This document shows positions 38,478 through 51,037 of a DNA stretch of 64,000 bases, in pieces. The stretch lies in NCBI GenBank assembly GCA_025331125.1, contig JAOALB010000137.1:1-64000 (forward strand), read 5' to 3'. The position numbers and the translations under genes are program-made. Position 1 is the stretch's first letter. Each line of letters begins with the position of its first letter. The DNA is from Mycogone perniciosa (lineage: Eukaryota; Ascomycota; Sordariomycetes; Hypocreales; Hypocreaceae). Under the pieces are notes generated by a model that worked only from the letters and a program-made list of their open reading frames with translations, was not told where the DNA came from and made no database searches.

Positions 38478-41400
38478 GTTATAAGCCTAAATAGTAATTA
38501 TTAAAGTTACTAAAAACTTCCCTTAATATTATATCTTTACCTTTACTTTTTCCCTTTACCTTTAAGCTTTTAAAGCTACCTTTTGTAATAAATAATATAA
38601 GAGATATTACCTTTATAAAGCTAGATTTAATAGTTTAATAAATTAAATAAATTACTGTTTTAAATAATTATATAACTACTGTAAGAATTTAAAATAAAAT
38701 TAATTTTAATCTTTTTAATTAAAATAATAACTATTTCTTTACTTTAAAGCTATTTACTTTAATTAAAGTAAAGGAAACTACATTAAAAGCATTTAAAAAA
38801 AAGCTACTTTAATAAATATTTTTATTTATTATAATAATCTACTCTATAAATACTAATATACTATTACTTTATATATTAAAAAAAAAGGTTAAAGCAGTAA
38901 TCTTTACATAAATATAAAAGACAGTTAATACTAGTATTTATATTTTAATCTTTATAGACTTTAAAGATATAACATAAACTATAGCTTTAGCCTTTACTGC
39001 TATTAAAGCAGCTAATAAAAATAATAAAAAGTTAAACGTTAAATTTACTATTTATTAAATTATAAAAAGATTTAAAAATAATTAACTTTTTGCAAAAATA
39101 TAATATATAAAAAAGTATAGATTTTATATAAATATATTTTATATAATATAAAGTATAAAAACTTAAAGTTAAAAGTATAGTATATAAACTAAACGCGCGT
39201 TTATATAAATATAGTAAAGTATAAGCTCTTTAAGGTTATAGAAATAGCTGCCTAAATAGCTTTTTTAAAAGCTATTAAAGTATATTATACTTTAAACTTT
39301 ACTTTATATTACCTATATTATATAAATAATTAGATTAAAAGCAGTAAAGTTAATAAAATCTTTTCCTTTAATTAATTTAATTAACCTTTTTTAAATAATA
39401 TATAAAATATAAAAAATTATACTTATAAACTCTATATAATACTTAATAACCGTTTAAATAAAGCTATAGCAAATAATACTATATATTCTGCAATAAATTT
39501 AATAAAAAGGGTATTAACTTTTTAGCTTTAATTTAAAAAGGTATAGCTTTAACTATTATAGCTATTTTAATCTCTTTAAACTTAATTAATAAAGAAGATA
39601 TAAGCTTTATAGTATATATAATAAGTGTATTAATATATATTAATATATAGGATATACTTTACTGCCTTTTTTAAAGTATTTTCCTTAATTCCTATAATAT
39701 TATTTATTTAATAAACAGTAAAAATTACTTTATTTTTAGCTTTTTTATTTTAAATATAGAAAATAACTATATTAAAGCAGGAGGAGCTAAATATCCTATA
39801 GCTAAAAGAAATACTGCTTATTAACGGATAGTCTTTATAAACTATACTAAAAGGTAGTATATTTAATAAAGCTTATAAATATAGCTATAATTAAAGGATT
39901 CTATATTAATATTATATTTTTATTAAAGCTTTAAAAAGTAAAGATATAGCTTATAGGGTATAATAATATATTTTATATCAGTATAGTAAATTTAAATATA
40001 GTTATAAAGAAGGTAAAGTATAGGTATAATCTTTTATTTCTTTAATATAAACCGTTATCGCTTTATATTGCCTTTATCTTTAAATATACTATTTTAAACA
40101 GTATAACTGCTTTATTTCTTTCTTTTAGCGTAAATTACTATATTTATATAATATTAAAAAAAAAGAGAAGATCAATATATAACTTATTAATACTATATAA
40201 TAACTTAAAAAAGCTTTAATACCTATAATTAAGATATTTAAGCCTAGACGCGCTTAAAGTATTAATAAAGAATATAAAGAATATATATATTAAAGGAATT
40301 ATATAAATAAAGTGTAAAGCCTATACTTTTATATATATAAAATCGGTTATCTCTCGCAGAATATTTAAAAGATAAATACTAAAACTATTTTTTAAAGTAT
40401 ATTAAGATTTTTAAGATTATCCTTATAGTTATAATAAAGATAAGTAACTTTTAATACTTAAAGAAAAATATACTTTATAGTTATATATATACCCTTTATT
40501 AAATAAAGAATAAAATACTATTTTTAATACTTTTTTTAACTTTATAAATATAGTAAAAATGCAATATAATATTTTAATGTATTTTTTTAGGCAAGATAAT
40601 AAAAAAGCTGTAATTATAGTTAAAGGCTTAATATACTTCTAGATCTAGGTAAACGCAAAAAGAATTATCTTAAAGTTTACCCCGTTTTATATATATAAGC
40701 TAAATAGCGCTTTAAAGTGTATAGGTTAGGAAATTATGAATAAATTAATAAAGATACTTAAAGCTATAAGCCTTCTAACTAATTAATAGCTTAAAAGCAT
40801 AAAAGTTATAATATATATTATTAATATAAGTTTTATATATAGCTTTAATATAATATTACCTATTAAAAAGTTAAAGTAATAGTTCTGCGATTTTGCGCCC
40901 CTTTTAATAAAAGAGCTGTCTATAGACTTATAGCTGGATTAAAGTAGACTTTATATATATAGCTACTGCGCCTATATACTTAATAAAGACTATAAAGCTA
41001 GCTAAAATAAAAGAGAATTTAAAATAAAGCCTAAAGGCCTAATTAAATATTTAATTAAATATACTATAAATAATATATATTATATTTAATTACTTTATTT
41101 AATAAAGGTAATTATTATAAAGAATATATAGTTTAATAAAACTAGCTTTTTTAATAGTAAAAAAGAAAATGCAGATAAATTATTTATAGTTAAATTAAAT
41201 AAACTATTTAATAAAATTAAAAAAAAAGCTAGAATTTAAACTCTTTTTAATATATATTCTTACAGTAAAAAATACCTTTATAGGTAATATAAAAGAAAAG
41301 AATATACCTTTAAAAGTATAAATTATATAAAGTATTAAAATCAATTTAATAAATACTTTAAGTAAACTATTAATATACTTAAAAAAACCTTTTAATTTTT

Positions 41401-44048
41401 AAATATTAAAAGCTATTTTAAAATAATTAATCTTTATAAATAAACCTAATATATTAACAGGAACTTTAAGTAATACTTTTAAAAGTAATTTACCCCTTTT
41501 TAAAGAAAAAGAGGTAATAGAAAAATAGCTTTAGATATAAAAGGTATATTATTCAATAAAAGAAAATAAACTATTATAGCTAAAGGTAGATTAATATATA
41601 AAAGATTTGTTTATTTTTATATTAAAAGAGTAGATTTTAAAGGAAAAGCTAGTTAATAATTCTTTAAATAGTAAAGTAGTAGTTAATATTTATAAAAGTA
41701 TAAGACTTTAAAGGAAATAACCTGTAAAAAAGGTTAATAAGTATCTTTTAATATATAAAACTAAAATAGACACTTTAAGTATTACTTTAAAAGATAATAA
41801 GCCTAATATATATTTAATAATTATAAGACTTTTTAATTTAATACTATATTAACTGCTATTTAATCAATAAAAGCTAATAAGCAATAAATTAAAAACTATA
41901 GTAATAGTATTTACTATTTTTAATATAATAATAAACTAAAAAGCTTCCCTTTAAAAAAGTATTATTTTTAATAACTAAATTATTTACTAAAAGGATTTAA
42001 TAAAACTACTAAAAGATTAAAAGGAGCTTATAAAATATTTACTTAAAGTTAAGTTTAAATAAGCTATATATAATAAAATTAATTTTTTATATATAAAAGG
42101 AATTTAAGAAAAGATATTATATTTAAAGGCAAAAATAAAACTATTATTTATATATTAAATGTTTATATATAAATTTAATTAAAATAAAAGTTTAAAATAC
42201 TATAAAGCTTAATTTATAATTCAAAGGGATTTATAGGAATACTTTATAATAAAGAGTATATATACAGCTATATTAATAGTGTATTTTTTTATATATATTT
42301 ATTACTTTAATATTAAAATTTAATTTTAAATTAAAGTAATATAATATTAAAAATGCTTTTTTTAATATTTTAAAAGATAAAAAATTAAAATTAATTATAT
42401 ATAAGCTTTTTAAAGGTTTTAAGCTATTAAATATTTATTTAAAGTTTACTAAAGCCTTATATAAATTAAAGGATTTATTAAAACTATAATTTAATAAATT
42501 ATTTTTAACTTTAAAAAAATAAAAGTTAATTTTAAACTTTAAAAAGCTTTGCCTTTTTTATAATTAAACTTAAAGGATTTTTATTATATTTTATATAAAT
42601 AATATTTTAATTATATATTATTATAATAATAAAGCTTTTTATATTAAATTATTAAATATTTTTAAAGTAAAGTATACACTTTATAGTAAAGGGGATATAT
42701 AATAGTTTTCAAATATTAAAATTATTTAAAACTATAAAAAGTATAGGATATACCTTTTTTATAAAAACCTATTTTAAAAACATTATAAAATAATTTAAGT
42801 TTAATAATAAAATATAGCTTTTTATAGTTTTAATATTAATTATAAAGTTTAAAAAAGCTATAATATAAACTATAAAAATAACTATTAAAATATATTAAAA
42901 AAGGGTAAAATTTATATTTTATATAGCTATTATAATAAAGTTAAATATAGTATGTAGTGTTTAAGCTTTATTATAGTTTTTAATTAACTTTAATAAAAGG
43001 TATTTTAAAGTAGTTAATTAATTAATTTATTATTTATATATATAAGGCTTTTTAGCTTTTAAATATAAAAGGTAAAGTAAAATATAAGTTTTAACTGCCT
43101 TAAATAATACTTTTTTATTAATAATATAAATATTTAAAAATTATTTTAAAAGTATTTTATTATACTTTTTTTAAGCTTTATCCTATAAAATATTATATAT
43201 TAAAGTATAGTTAATATATTTATAATTAAAGTAAAATTATTTACTTTTATTTAAATAGTAAAAAAGGTAATAAGTTTATATTACTTTTTTTAAAAAATAA
43301 AATTTAACTTTAATATTAATTAAAATATTAACTATAATAATTAATTAATTATATATTTTATAATAAAAGAAAAGTATATAAATTAATACTTACCTATATT
43401 ATATTAATATATAAAATATATAATCTTAATAAAAATATTAAAAGAAATTATTTTTAATTTTTTATCTTTTTATTAACTTTATATTTACTAATAAACTTAT
43501 TAAAGCCTTTCTTTAATAGCGCTTTAAATACTTTAAAGTACTATTAAACTTAATAAATATATAATTATTAAAATAAAATATATTAAAGTATAAAAAATTA
43601 TTTAATTCTAGTTTAAAGGCTATTTATTATAAAAGGTATACTTTATTACTGCAATAATTAATTATTTAAAGCTTTCTACCTTTTATATATTTATATATAA
43701 AGAGTATTATTATTACAGCTACTTAAAGCAGCTACCCTTTTAATATAAACTAAATCCTCCTCTTTTAATAAATTAAATTAAAGGTATAATGCCTTTTTAT
43801 ATTAAATTACTATTTAATTATATTTATTTATAACTATATAAAGAAAAAATAATATATTTACTTAAATATTATCTTTACTTATAGCTTAAAAAAGCTAATA
43901 TATAATTAATATAAATATTAAATAACTATAAAGTATATAATTAATTAAAGTAATATAATAAAAGTAAAAAAGAAATATATTAAAAAGTATATTAATAGTT
44001 ATTATTAAAATAAATAGTATACCGCTAAAAGTAGGCGATAATAATATA

Positions 44049-44360
44049 TTAAAAGAAATCTCTTTTACTGGTAATTGCTGACTTTAAATAACTTTTATAA
44101 AGAGGGGATAATAGTATAGTAGGGGCAGTGGCAGGAGTAAAGGTAAAAGTAAAGACTGCTGCAGGAGTAGCCGGAGCAGGAGCAGTAATAAGAGCTGCAG
44201 GAGTAGGAGGAGGAGCCGATAAGGATACTGCAGTGCGCAGCTCAGCGAGGGCTTCCTCGCGATTCCTAGCAAGCCTTAACTCTAGATAAGAGAGAGGCTA
44301 AGCAACCAGATTAGCCAGCGCAGTAATAAAAACCAGACTAGCTAGAGCAAGAGCTGGCAT
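44049..44360 (-). pseudogene. Antisense Ala/Pro-rich ORF near the 3' end of the copia element
   Basis: From ATG 44,360-44,358 to TAA 44,051-44,049 the minus strand has 103 codons with a single in-frame TAG at 44,300-44,298. The frame encodes a charged helical segment (LELRLARNREEALAELR) followed by an Ala/Pro/Thr-rich tail (SAPPPTPAALITAPAPATPA). GC content is clearly higher than in the surrounding element. The plus strand across the same bases is also fairly open (Ala/Gly-rich), so strand choice is not certain. No family recognised. Confidence 0.4.
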
Positions 44361-44892
44361 AAAAGCAGCAGTAGGTATAGCCGCCTAAAGATAATTAACG
44401 CTATAATAAGTTACCTTTAAGGGGCAACTGCAATTATATTTAATTAAAAAGGTATTTTTATTTTGCAATTTTATTATTAATTAATAAAAGTATACTATAA
44501 AAAAATATATAAAAAGTATAATATTTACTGGGGCTATATTAATACTATTAATACTGCTATTATTAATAATAATAATAATATTAAAGATTAAAAAAGAAAA
44601 GTAAAGAATAAAGTTAAAGGATAGTTAATATACCTATTTTAGCTGTTTAAAATTAATTTACCTACTTAAAGAGCTTTATTATTTAACTTCCTATTATTAT
44701 AGATTAATAATAGCTATAGTATTTATATCCCTATTACCTTTAATAATAGAATATTAATATATATTTATAATAAAAAAGCTTTTAACTAAGTAAAAGAGGC
44801 TTTAAAAGCGCAGCCAGACAGTTACAACACTATAGATAAACTAAGATAGCAGTTAATAAAGCAATAAAAATAGCTTTATTAACTAAAGGGTA

Positions 44893-45166
44893 TATTAGGT
44901 TAAGTAAGCTAAAGATTTACTATTTATTAACGCTTATTAGCGCTAAGGAGCTTTTATTTACTTATATAGCAGATACTAGCTAATATATATATCGCGTAAA
45001 TAATATATTAAACTATATAGGCGCTTATAATATATATATTCTATATTTTCCTTTATATTAGCTATATATATATATAGCGAGGCTATTACAGTATATTTAT
45101 TACTAGGATCAAGCTTTATTCCTATTTCTCTCTATACTCTATATAGCTATACTGCGCTCTATAATA
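44893..45166 (+). repeat. 3' LTR of the copia element
   Basis: Starts TATTAGGTTAAGTAAGC and ends GCTCTATAATA, a mutated form of CGCTCCGCGACA. It has the same 274-bp length as the solo LTR at 5,567 and is the most mutated of the three copies. Confidence 0.88.
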
Positions 45167-48100
45167 AAGCTTATAAGGGCCTACGAAATTAAACTTTTGT
45201 TGTATTTACTTTATAGCTACCTTCTAATACCTATATTTAAAAGCCAGCATAGATATAGGCTTAATTATTAAATATAAAGACCTTGCCAGGATAGGAACTT
45301 TTAATGATATAGGTTAATTTTACCTTTACGCTTTAAAATAGTTATTTTATTATTAAAATAGGATTTTAATTTACTGAGGATAAATATAGACTATACTTAA
45401 AGGCTTACTATAAAAATAAAGGTTATAAAAGCCGGAATATATTATTTAATCCTATATTTTATTGTAAGATTAATATTACTAAATATAATTATCTTAAAAT
45501 TAAAGTATTAATTAAGTCGATCTGTAATTTAAAGATAGTATTATATAAGAGTTTAAGTAAAATTAAGTTTTATATTATTTTAATAGAACCTAGCTATAAT
45601 AAAATATTTTACTTTTATTTAGTAAATAATTTAGATTTATTTTAAAATAATACTTCTTTAATAGCCTGCTATAAATAATTTATATCTATATTCTAAAGGC
45701 ATTAGAGTAACCTAAAAAAGATCCCTAATATTAATAGGTTATATAAAATAACGCTAAAGTATAGTATTAATAGCTAGCTTTATTAAAGGGTTAAAGAATA
45801 GATTTATTAGTTTAGAAATCTGCCTTAATAGCATTTTAGCTTTGCAGTATAATACATTTATTTTATTTGCCTTTAACTCTTTTATATAAGTATCTTAAAT
45901 ATAAAAGTTATAGTATATTAAACTTTTAAATTACAGCCTACTTTAGTCTAGTCTATAATTACCTATATAGTAATATTTTATTTAAACTAATAAATCCCTC
46001 TTTAATATATTATCTCTTTATCTTTATTACTAAAACTTAATAGTATTAATAATAATAAACCTTTTTAAATTTATTTATTATATCTTTACACTTTCTCTTT
46101 TATTTACTTAAGGTTTTATTTATTATTAGCGCTAATCTAAAATCCTGTCTTTTATAAATCCTATTATTTATATTTTAACTAAAGTTAAAGTATATTTAAG
46201 TTTCTATTTTAAAATAAATATTATTAATACTTAAAAGACTATTAGTAATAAAATCAAGCTTAAAGCTAATCTTAATAATAATAAAACTATTATATAAGTA
46301 GAAATAAAGCTGGTATAAATAATATTATTGAATATTATATTAAAGAAGAAATAGAAAAAAAGAGAAAAAAGAGTGTTTTAAAAGTTTAATTTACATTTAA
46401 AGGTTTTATTTTTTAGATTTAAATATTGCTGAAAGTTAATAGGGAAAGGATATACTATATAGAGTATATATATAATAATCGGTATTAAACTGTCTTATAA
46501 CTCCTGTATTATACTTATAGCTTACTATAAAATATCTTTTATATTTTATTTAATAAAAGATAATAAGCTTACTATAACGCTATAAATATTTATATTACTA
46601 AAGCTGTTTTTATCTTTATTAAATATAAACAGCTAATACTTTTTTATTTAAATATCCGCGAATCTAACTTTAGTTATAAAGTAAACTATATTATTAGCTA
46701 GCAGTAATCTCCTTAACTTTAACTTAGTATCTTAAAGGTCCTTTTTCGAATTCAAGCTATTTTTTATACTTTATACCTAGCTAAAATCTAAACTTAATAT
46801 ATTTAAAATAGCCACTAAGTATTAAGCAGCACTATACCTTATCTATTATATACTGCTAATCTTTAATTTTATATAACTATCGGATATATATAAAGTCTAT
46901 ATTTTTATAAGTCTGTATAAACTTTTTTATATTATTTAAAACTACTTTAATATTTATAGCTATTAAAGGTTAGCCAGGAATTATAATATTTATTATAATT
47001 ATTATAGTAGCTAGAAAATAGTTTCTAAAATTACTATAGTTTATTAACTAACTCTATTATTGAAAATAGTATTAGGTACCTTACCTAGTAATACTGGCTG
47101 GATTTAATATTAAAAATATATTTGAATTTAGCTATTAATATATAAAAAAGCCAATAATCTTTAGCGACCTATACTTTTAAACTAAATTACTATTTAAACA
47201 GGTTTTATAAAGTGATAATATATAAACTTATGTTAAACTTTCCGATTTTCTATTTTTATTATTGCTTAATTACCTGTTATAGTTAGCTATTATATAATAA
47301 AGTTAAAAGCTTAAATTTATAGATTAATAGTTAAACTTATCTATATCTATATTAGCCATTATTATTTATATAGACTGGAAATTATTAGGTTTATTCTTGG
47401 CAATACTTCTATAAATATAAATCCCTATAGTAAAGAAGCAATATAATAGAGATAGTTAATTAAAGCGCTAAAGCTTCCTGTAAAAGTAATATTAACTCTT
47501 TATATAAAACGATTTATATATATTTTATACCTAGGGTTTTTTTAACAGAGCTTAAACTAGCTACTTATCGGTATTAATAGCCTAATTTATATACTGCTTA
47601 TAATACCTCTATTATTTTAAAATATAAGTCTAGATATTCTTTCTTTTACCTTTTACTATTTAAAAAGACTTTCCTCTATAACCTATTAATATACAGAATT
47701 AATAGTTAATAAAAAGCCGAAAAGTATTCTTTTATTATATTAAAAAATATACTTTTATTACCTATAGTACTAAACTTTAAATAGGTAAGTTTTGAGTTAT
47801 TTTTATTATTCTAGCTCTTAAACTCTATTAAACTAATATCTTTACCTAAGCCGTTATAGTAAATATATATCTAAAATAGTACTTAAAAGAATAATTTAAG
47901 ATTATATATAAAAGAATATTATTTATTTAACAAAGTGCTAATAGCTATAAAAGCTTTTATACTTATCTTTCCCTTTACTTTTAAGGTATATTTTTATTAT
48001 ACTTTAATAGCGAGATTAAGGTTAATTAAAAAGCAAAATCAAAATTATCCTTTTTATCTTTATTAATTAAAAGATTATTAATAAAGATATCTTTATAAAA

Positions 48101-50100
48101 AATACTAGCTTTATATAAAGATTTATACGTTTAAGATAGGCTTTTAGCGCAGTAAATAAACCTATATAAAAGCTAGCTTTATAGATTAACTTCCTATAGT
48201 TATAAAAAATAACCTGCTAATATAATTAATTTAATAGTATATTAATACTAGGTTTTACTTAAGATATTAAATAAAAGTATTTACTAGGTAGTAAAGCTAC
48301 TTTTATTTTATTAGATAATTACTTTACACTAGCGCTACTACTATAACCCTAGCAGGGTATATTAACTGCGCTTATACTTAAAGTTAGCCTTAAGTGACCT
48401 AGCTAATAATTTAGAGCTTTTAAAAGTTTTAGCCCTTTATAAATATTTTTTATAATATTATCTTTAGTAGCGCTAATATAAATAGTTTTATAATAATAAT
48501 ATTATACTATATTAATTACTTTTTTTTAATTGCTTTATAAAGCAGCTTGCCTTTTTTAATTTACTTTATATATTAATATAAGTCTTTAATAATAAATAAT
48601 ATATTTAAATCCTTTTTATAGTAGGCTTTCTAGTATATTATTGCCTAGCCAGCAATATAGTATATATAATTTATTACTTTATTAATAATAAAACGCTCTA
48701 TATAGCTATTTCTTTTAATTTTAATATACTGCTTATTATTAAATATAATAATAGTAAGGTTAAATTTAAGCCCCTCTTTACTTATTTAAAGAAATCTAAA
48801 AATAGTTAATATAAACTGCAGTTTATTTTTATTAATATTAAACTGTTTTAATATAATCCCCTTTAGTTAATTAAACTCCTATATCTTTATTAAAGACTTA
48901 TATAAAGTAAAGCCTATTATGAAATAATAAGTGTTTTAAATAGTAACTATTACCTATATATATCTTTTAAGATTAAGTTATACTTTTAAAGCTATGTTAA
49001 TTAAAGGATTACTTTTTAGTTTACTAGGAATAAAGATTTATAATTAGTAATATTAAAAGTCATTTGTAATATAAAGGTTACTTATAAAACCAATATTTAT
49101 AAACTAATTTAAAATATTATTTTACTTTATATTTTTAGGCTACCCTTTTTACCTTTTATAGAAAAGTAAATTATTACTGTCTTTATCTTATTAAAAAGTA
49201 GCTTTTAATATAGTATTAAACTCTATTATACCTTTAAAAAACGCTTTATAAAAACTAAAGAGCTTAATATAAAAAGGACTAAGCTCCTCTTTAAAGACCC
49301 TATTAATATCCCGCCTATATTTAAATAAGTTTATAAAGCTGTTTATATTATAATACTATGGTATTTAAAAGGAAAAGGTAATTAGCTAGGGGGGTAAGGT
49401 AAATTTAATAATAGTAATAAATATAAAATCCTAAATTAGTATATTTTAAGGTTTATTAGTAAAGGCTGCCTTAAAGAAAGGTTTAATATAGTTAAAATTA
49501 AAATTGTTAAATATAATAATAGAAAAAAGTTTTAATAAATTACTTTTTAAAGTATTATAACCTATTTTAAAAAATATTAAATTTATAGTTAAAAGGTTTT
49601 ATAAAGTAATTAAAAGATTAAAGGAAAAATATTAAAGGTGTATAATAATTAAAAGGGTTTATTAATATTGCTTATTTAATTTACCTTTATTGCTAAGCTA
49701 GGTAAATATACTGAAAGTATAAGAGATATTTCTACCTTTATAAACCGAATTAAATAAAGCGTAAAATATATTAAGTCTATTTCTAATAAGGTTATCTTTA
49801 ATAACCTTTAATCTGGTTTAATTTATTATAGCAAAGAAGGCTGTCAATAATTATATTGTATTTAGTGATAGAAAGGGGTATATATACTTTTAGTGGCTGG
49901 GTTAGCGTTATAAGACGCATACACTAAGCGCTTGCATAAGTTAGCGCGTTTTAACAGGTTGGAAAAATGGAATAAATAAGTTAACTACACTAAGTACTGC
50001 TGGCAATTACTAGCCTATAACCCCACCATTTTTAAAATAGAAGGAGCCCAGTAGCGGCTATCTAAAGCACTAGCTGGGAGTATAACCTGCCAGATTAAAT
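45167..50100. other. Unassigned decayed DNA, probably transposon-derived
   Basis: AT-rich with RIP-type decay. A plus-strand frame with only TAA/TAG interruptions can be followed from about 45,650 to 48,100 without an obvious frameshift, with polar, Ser/Tyr-rich segments (for example around 46,740-47,400). I could not assign it to a family. Sequence at 49,860-50,060 is less mutated (GCGTTATAAGACGCATACAC and GCGCTTGCATAAGTTAGCGC) but has no recognisable gene. Confidence 0.4.
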
Positions 50101-50106
50101 TATTAA

Positions 50107-50520
50107 GTTACTAGTAACCTATAAATATAAGCTACTAAAGTACCAGTAACTATATAGGTTTACTTAAAAGGTTATTAGTAAATCCCAGATAGTAAATACT
50201 AGTAACCTCCTACTATAAGTTACTAGTAGTTAAGGGGTGCTAGTAACCGCTTTAACCTATATAAACGCAGTTACTAGTATTTTTAAACTACTAGTAACCG
50301 CCTAAACTTTATTACTAGTAACTGCTTAAAAGAAAAACTATAAAGTACTAGTAACCTATATATTTTTAATGCCTAGTTACTAGCAATTTTATTTTTAATA
50401 AGTAATAAGTATTAGTAATTATTAAAAAGAAAAATATAAAGTATTAGTAACTATATATATAAGGATATATAGTTATAGCTAATTTTATTATTAGTAAATA
50501 AAGAGTTTTAGTAACTGCTT
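50107..50520. repeat. Dense array of GTTACTAGTAAC palindromic motifs
   Basis: At least twelve full or near copies occur in about 410 bp. A perfect 12-bp palindrome GTTACTAGTAAC is at 50,107-50,118. Variants occur near 50,140, 50,171, 50,197, 50,219, 50,237, 50,270, 50,289, 50,311, 50,345, 50,375, 50,409, 50,439 and 50,490. Spacing is irregular (roughly 20-45 bp), unlike a tandem satellite. Related forms with GG in the centre lie at 5,380-5,949 and 13,694-13,728. Function unknown. Confidence 0.75.
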
Positions 50521-50881
50521 AAATATTATAGGGAGATAACACTTAAAAATAGTAGCTTATCTTATATTAGTATTTTATTGCTTATAACTATAAAACCTAA
50601 ATACTAAAAGTGTATATAAGATATTAATTATAAGTTTTATAGTAGGTTATATATAAATGTTTTATATACTTTTAGCTGTAAGTAAAGCGGATTTATATAA
50701 ATAAAAATTAATTAAATTAATTTAATAATAATAGTCTCTCTTTTAATATATATAGAAGCTAGTAATTGATTTTATTAATGTAGACAGAGATATAACCTAA
50801 ATAATATAGTTACCTTAATACTCTATATTTAGATAATTACTTTATATAGAGTCCTTAGTTTTAATATCTATATCGAGATAC

Positions 50882-51037
50882 TGTTATGGTATGGAAGGGC
50901 AGGTTAGGGTAGATAATGTTATTATACTGTAAGGAGCAAGAAAGCCTTAAGGCTTAACGGAAAGCTATAGCTATAGGTTACGCGCTGGCGCGTAGGCATA
51001 TAACCAGGCGCCAACTTCATGTTATAGTACCGTTACA
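50882..51037. mobile_element. Possible solo LTR or short inverted-end element (156 bp)
   Basis: The stretch starts TGTTATGGTA and ends TACCGTTACA, near-perfect inverted ends with TG...CA termini. The flanks are GATAC and GATAG, a possible 4-5 bp duplication. Internal GC is higher than in the surroundings (TTACGCGCTGGCGCGTAGGC). It could be a small copia-type LTR, perhaps the 5' LTR of an element extending right, or a MITE. Confidence 0.4.

Larger units (their letters stand above)
38201..45166 (+). mobile_element. Ty1/copia retrotransposon, heavily RIP-mutated
   Basis: Direct LTRs at 38,201-38,477 and 44,893-45,166 bound about 6.4 kb. At 42,570-42,780 the plus strand gives a copia RT segment, IFIIFYINNILII (catalytic YVDD now YINN at 42,592-42,603), then KYTLYSKGDI**FSNIKII* and YRIYLFYKN, matching the copia pattern of a KG[DE]I-W-F-L-x-I motif. 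A purine run (CTAAAGGG) precedes the 3' LTR. Flanks TTAGG and AAGCT do not match, so target duplication is lost or the ends come from recombined copies. Its LTR family also left the solo LTR at 5,567. Confidence 0.8.
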
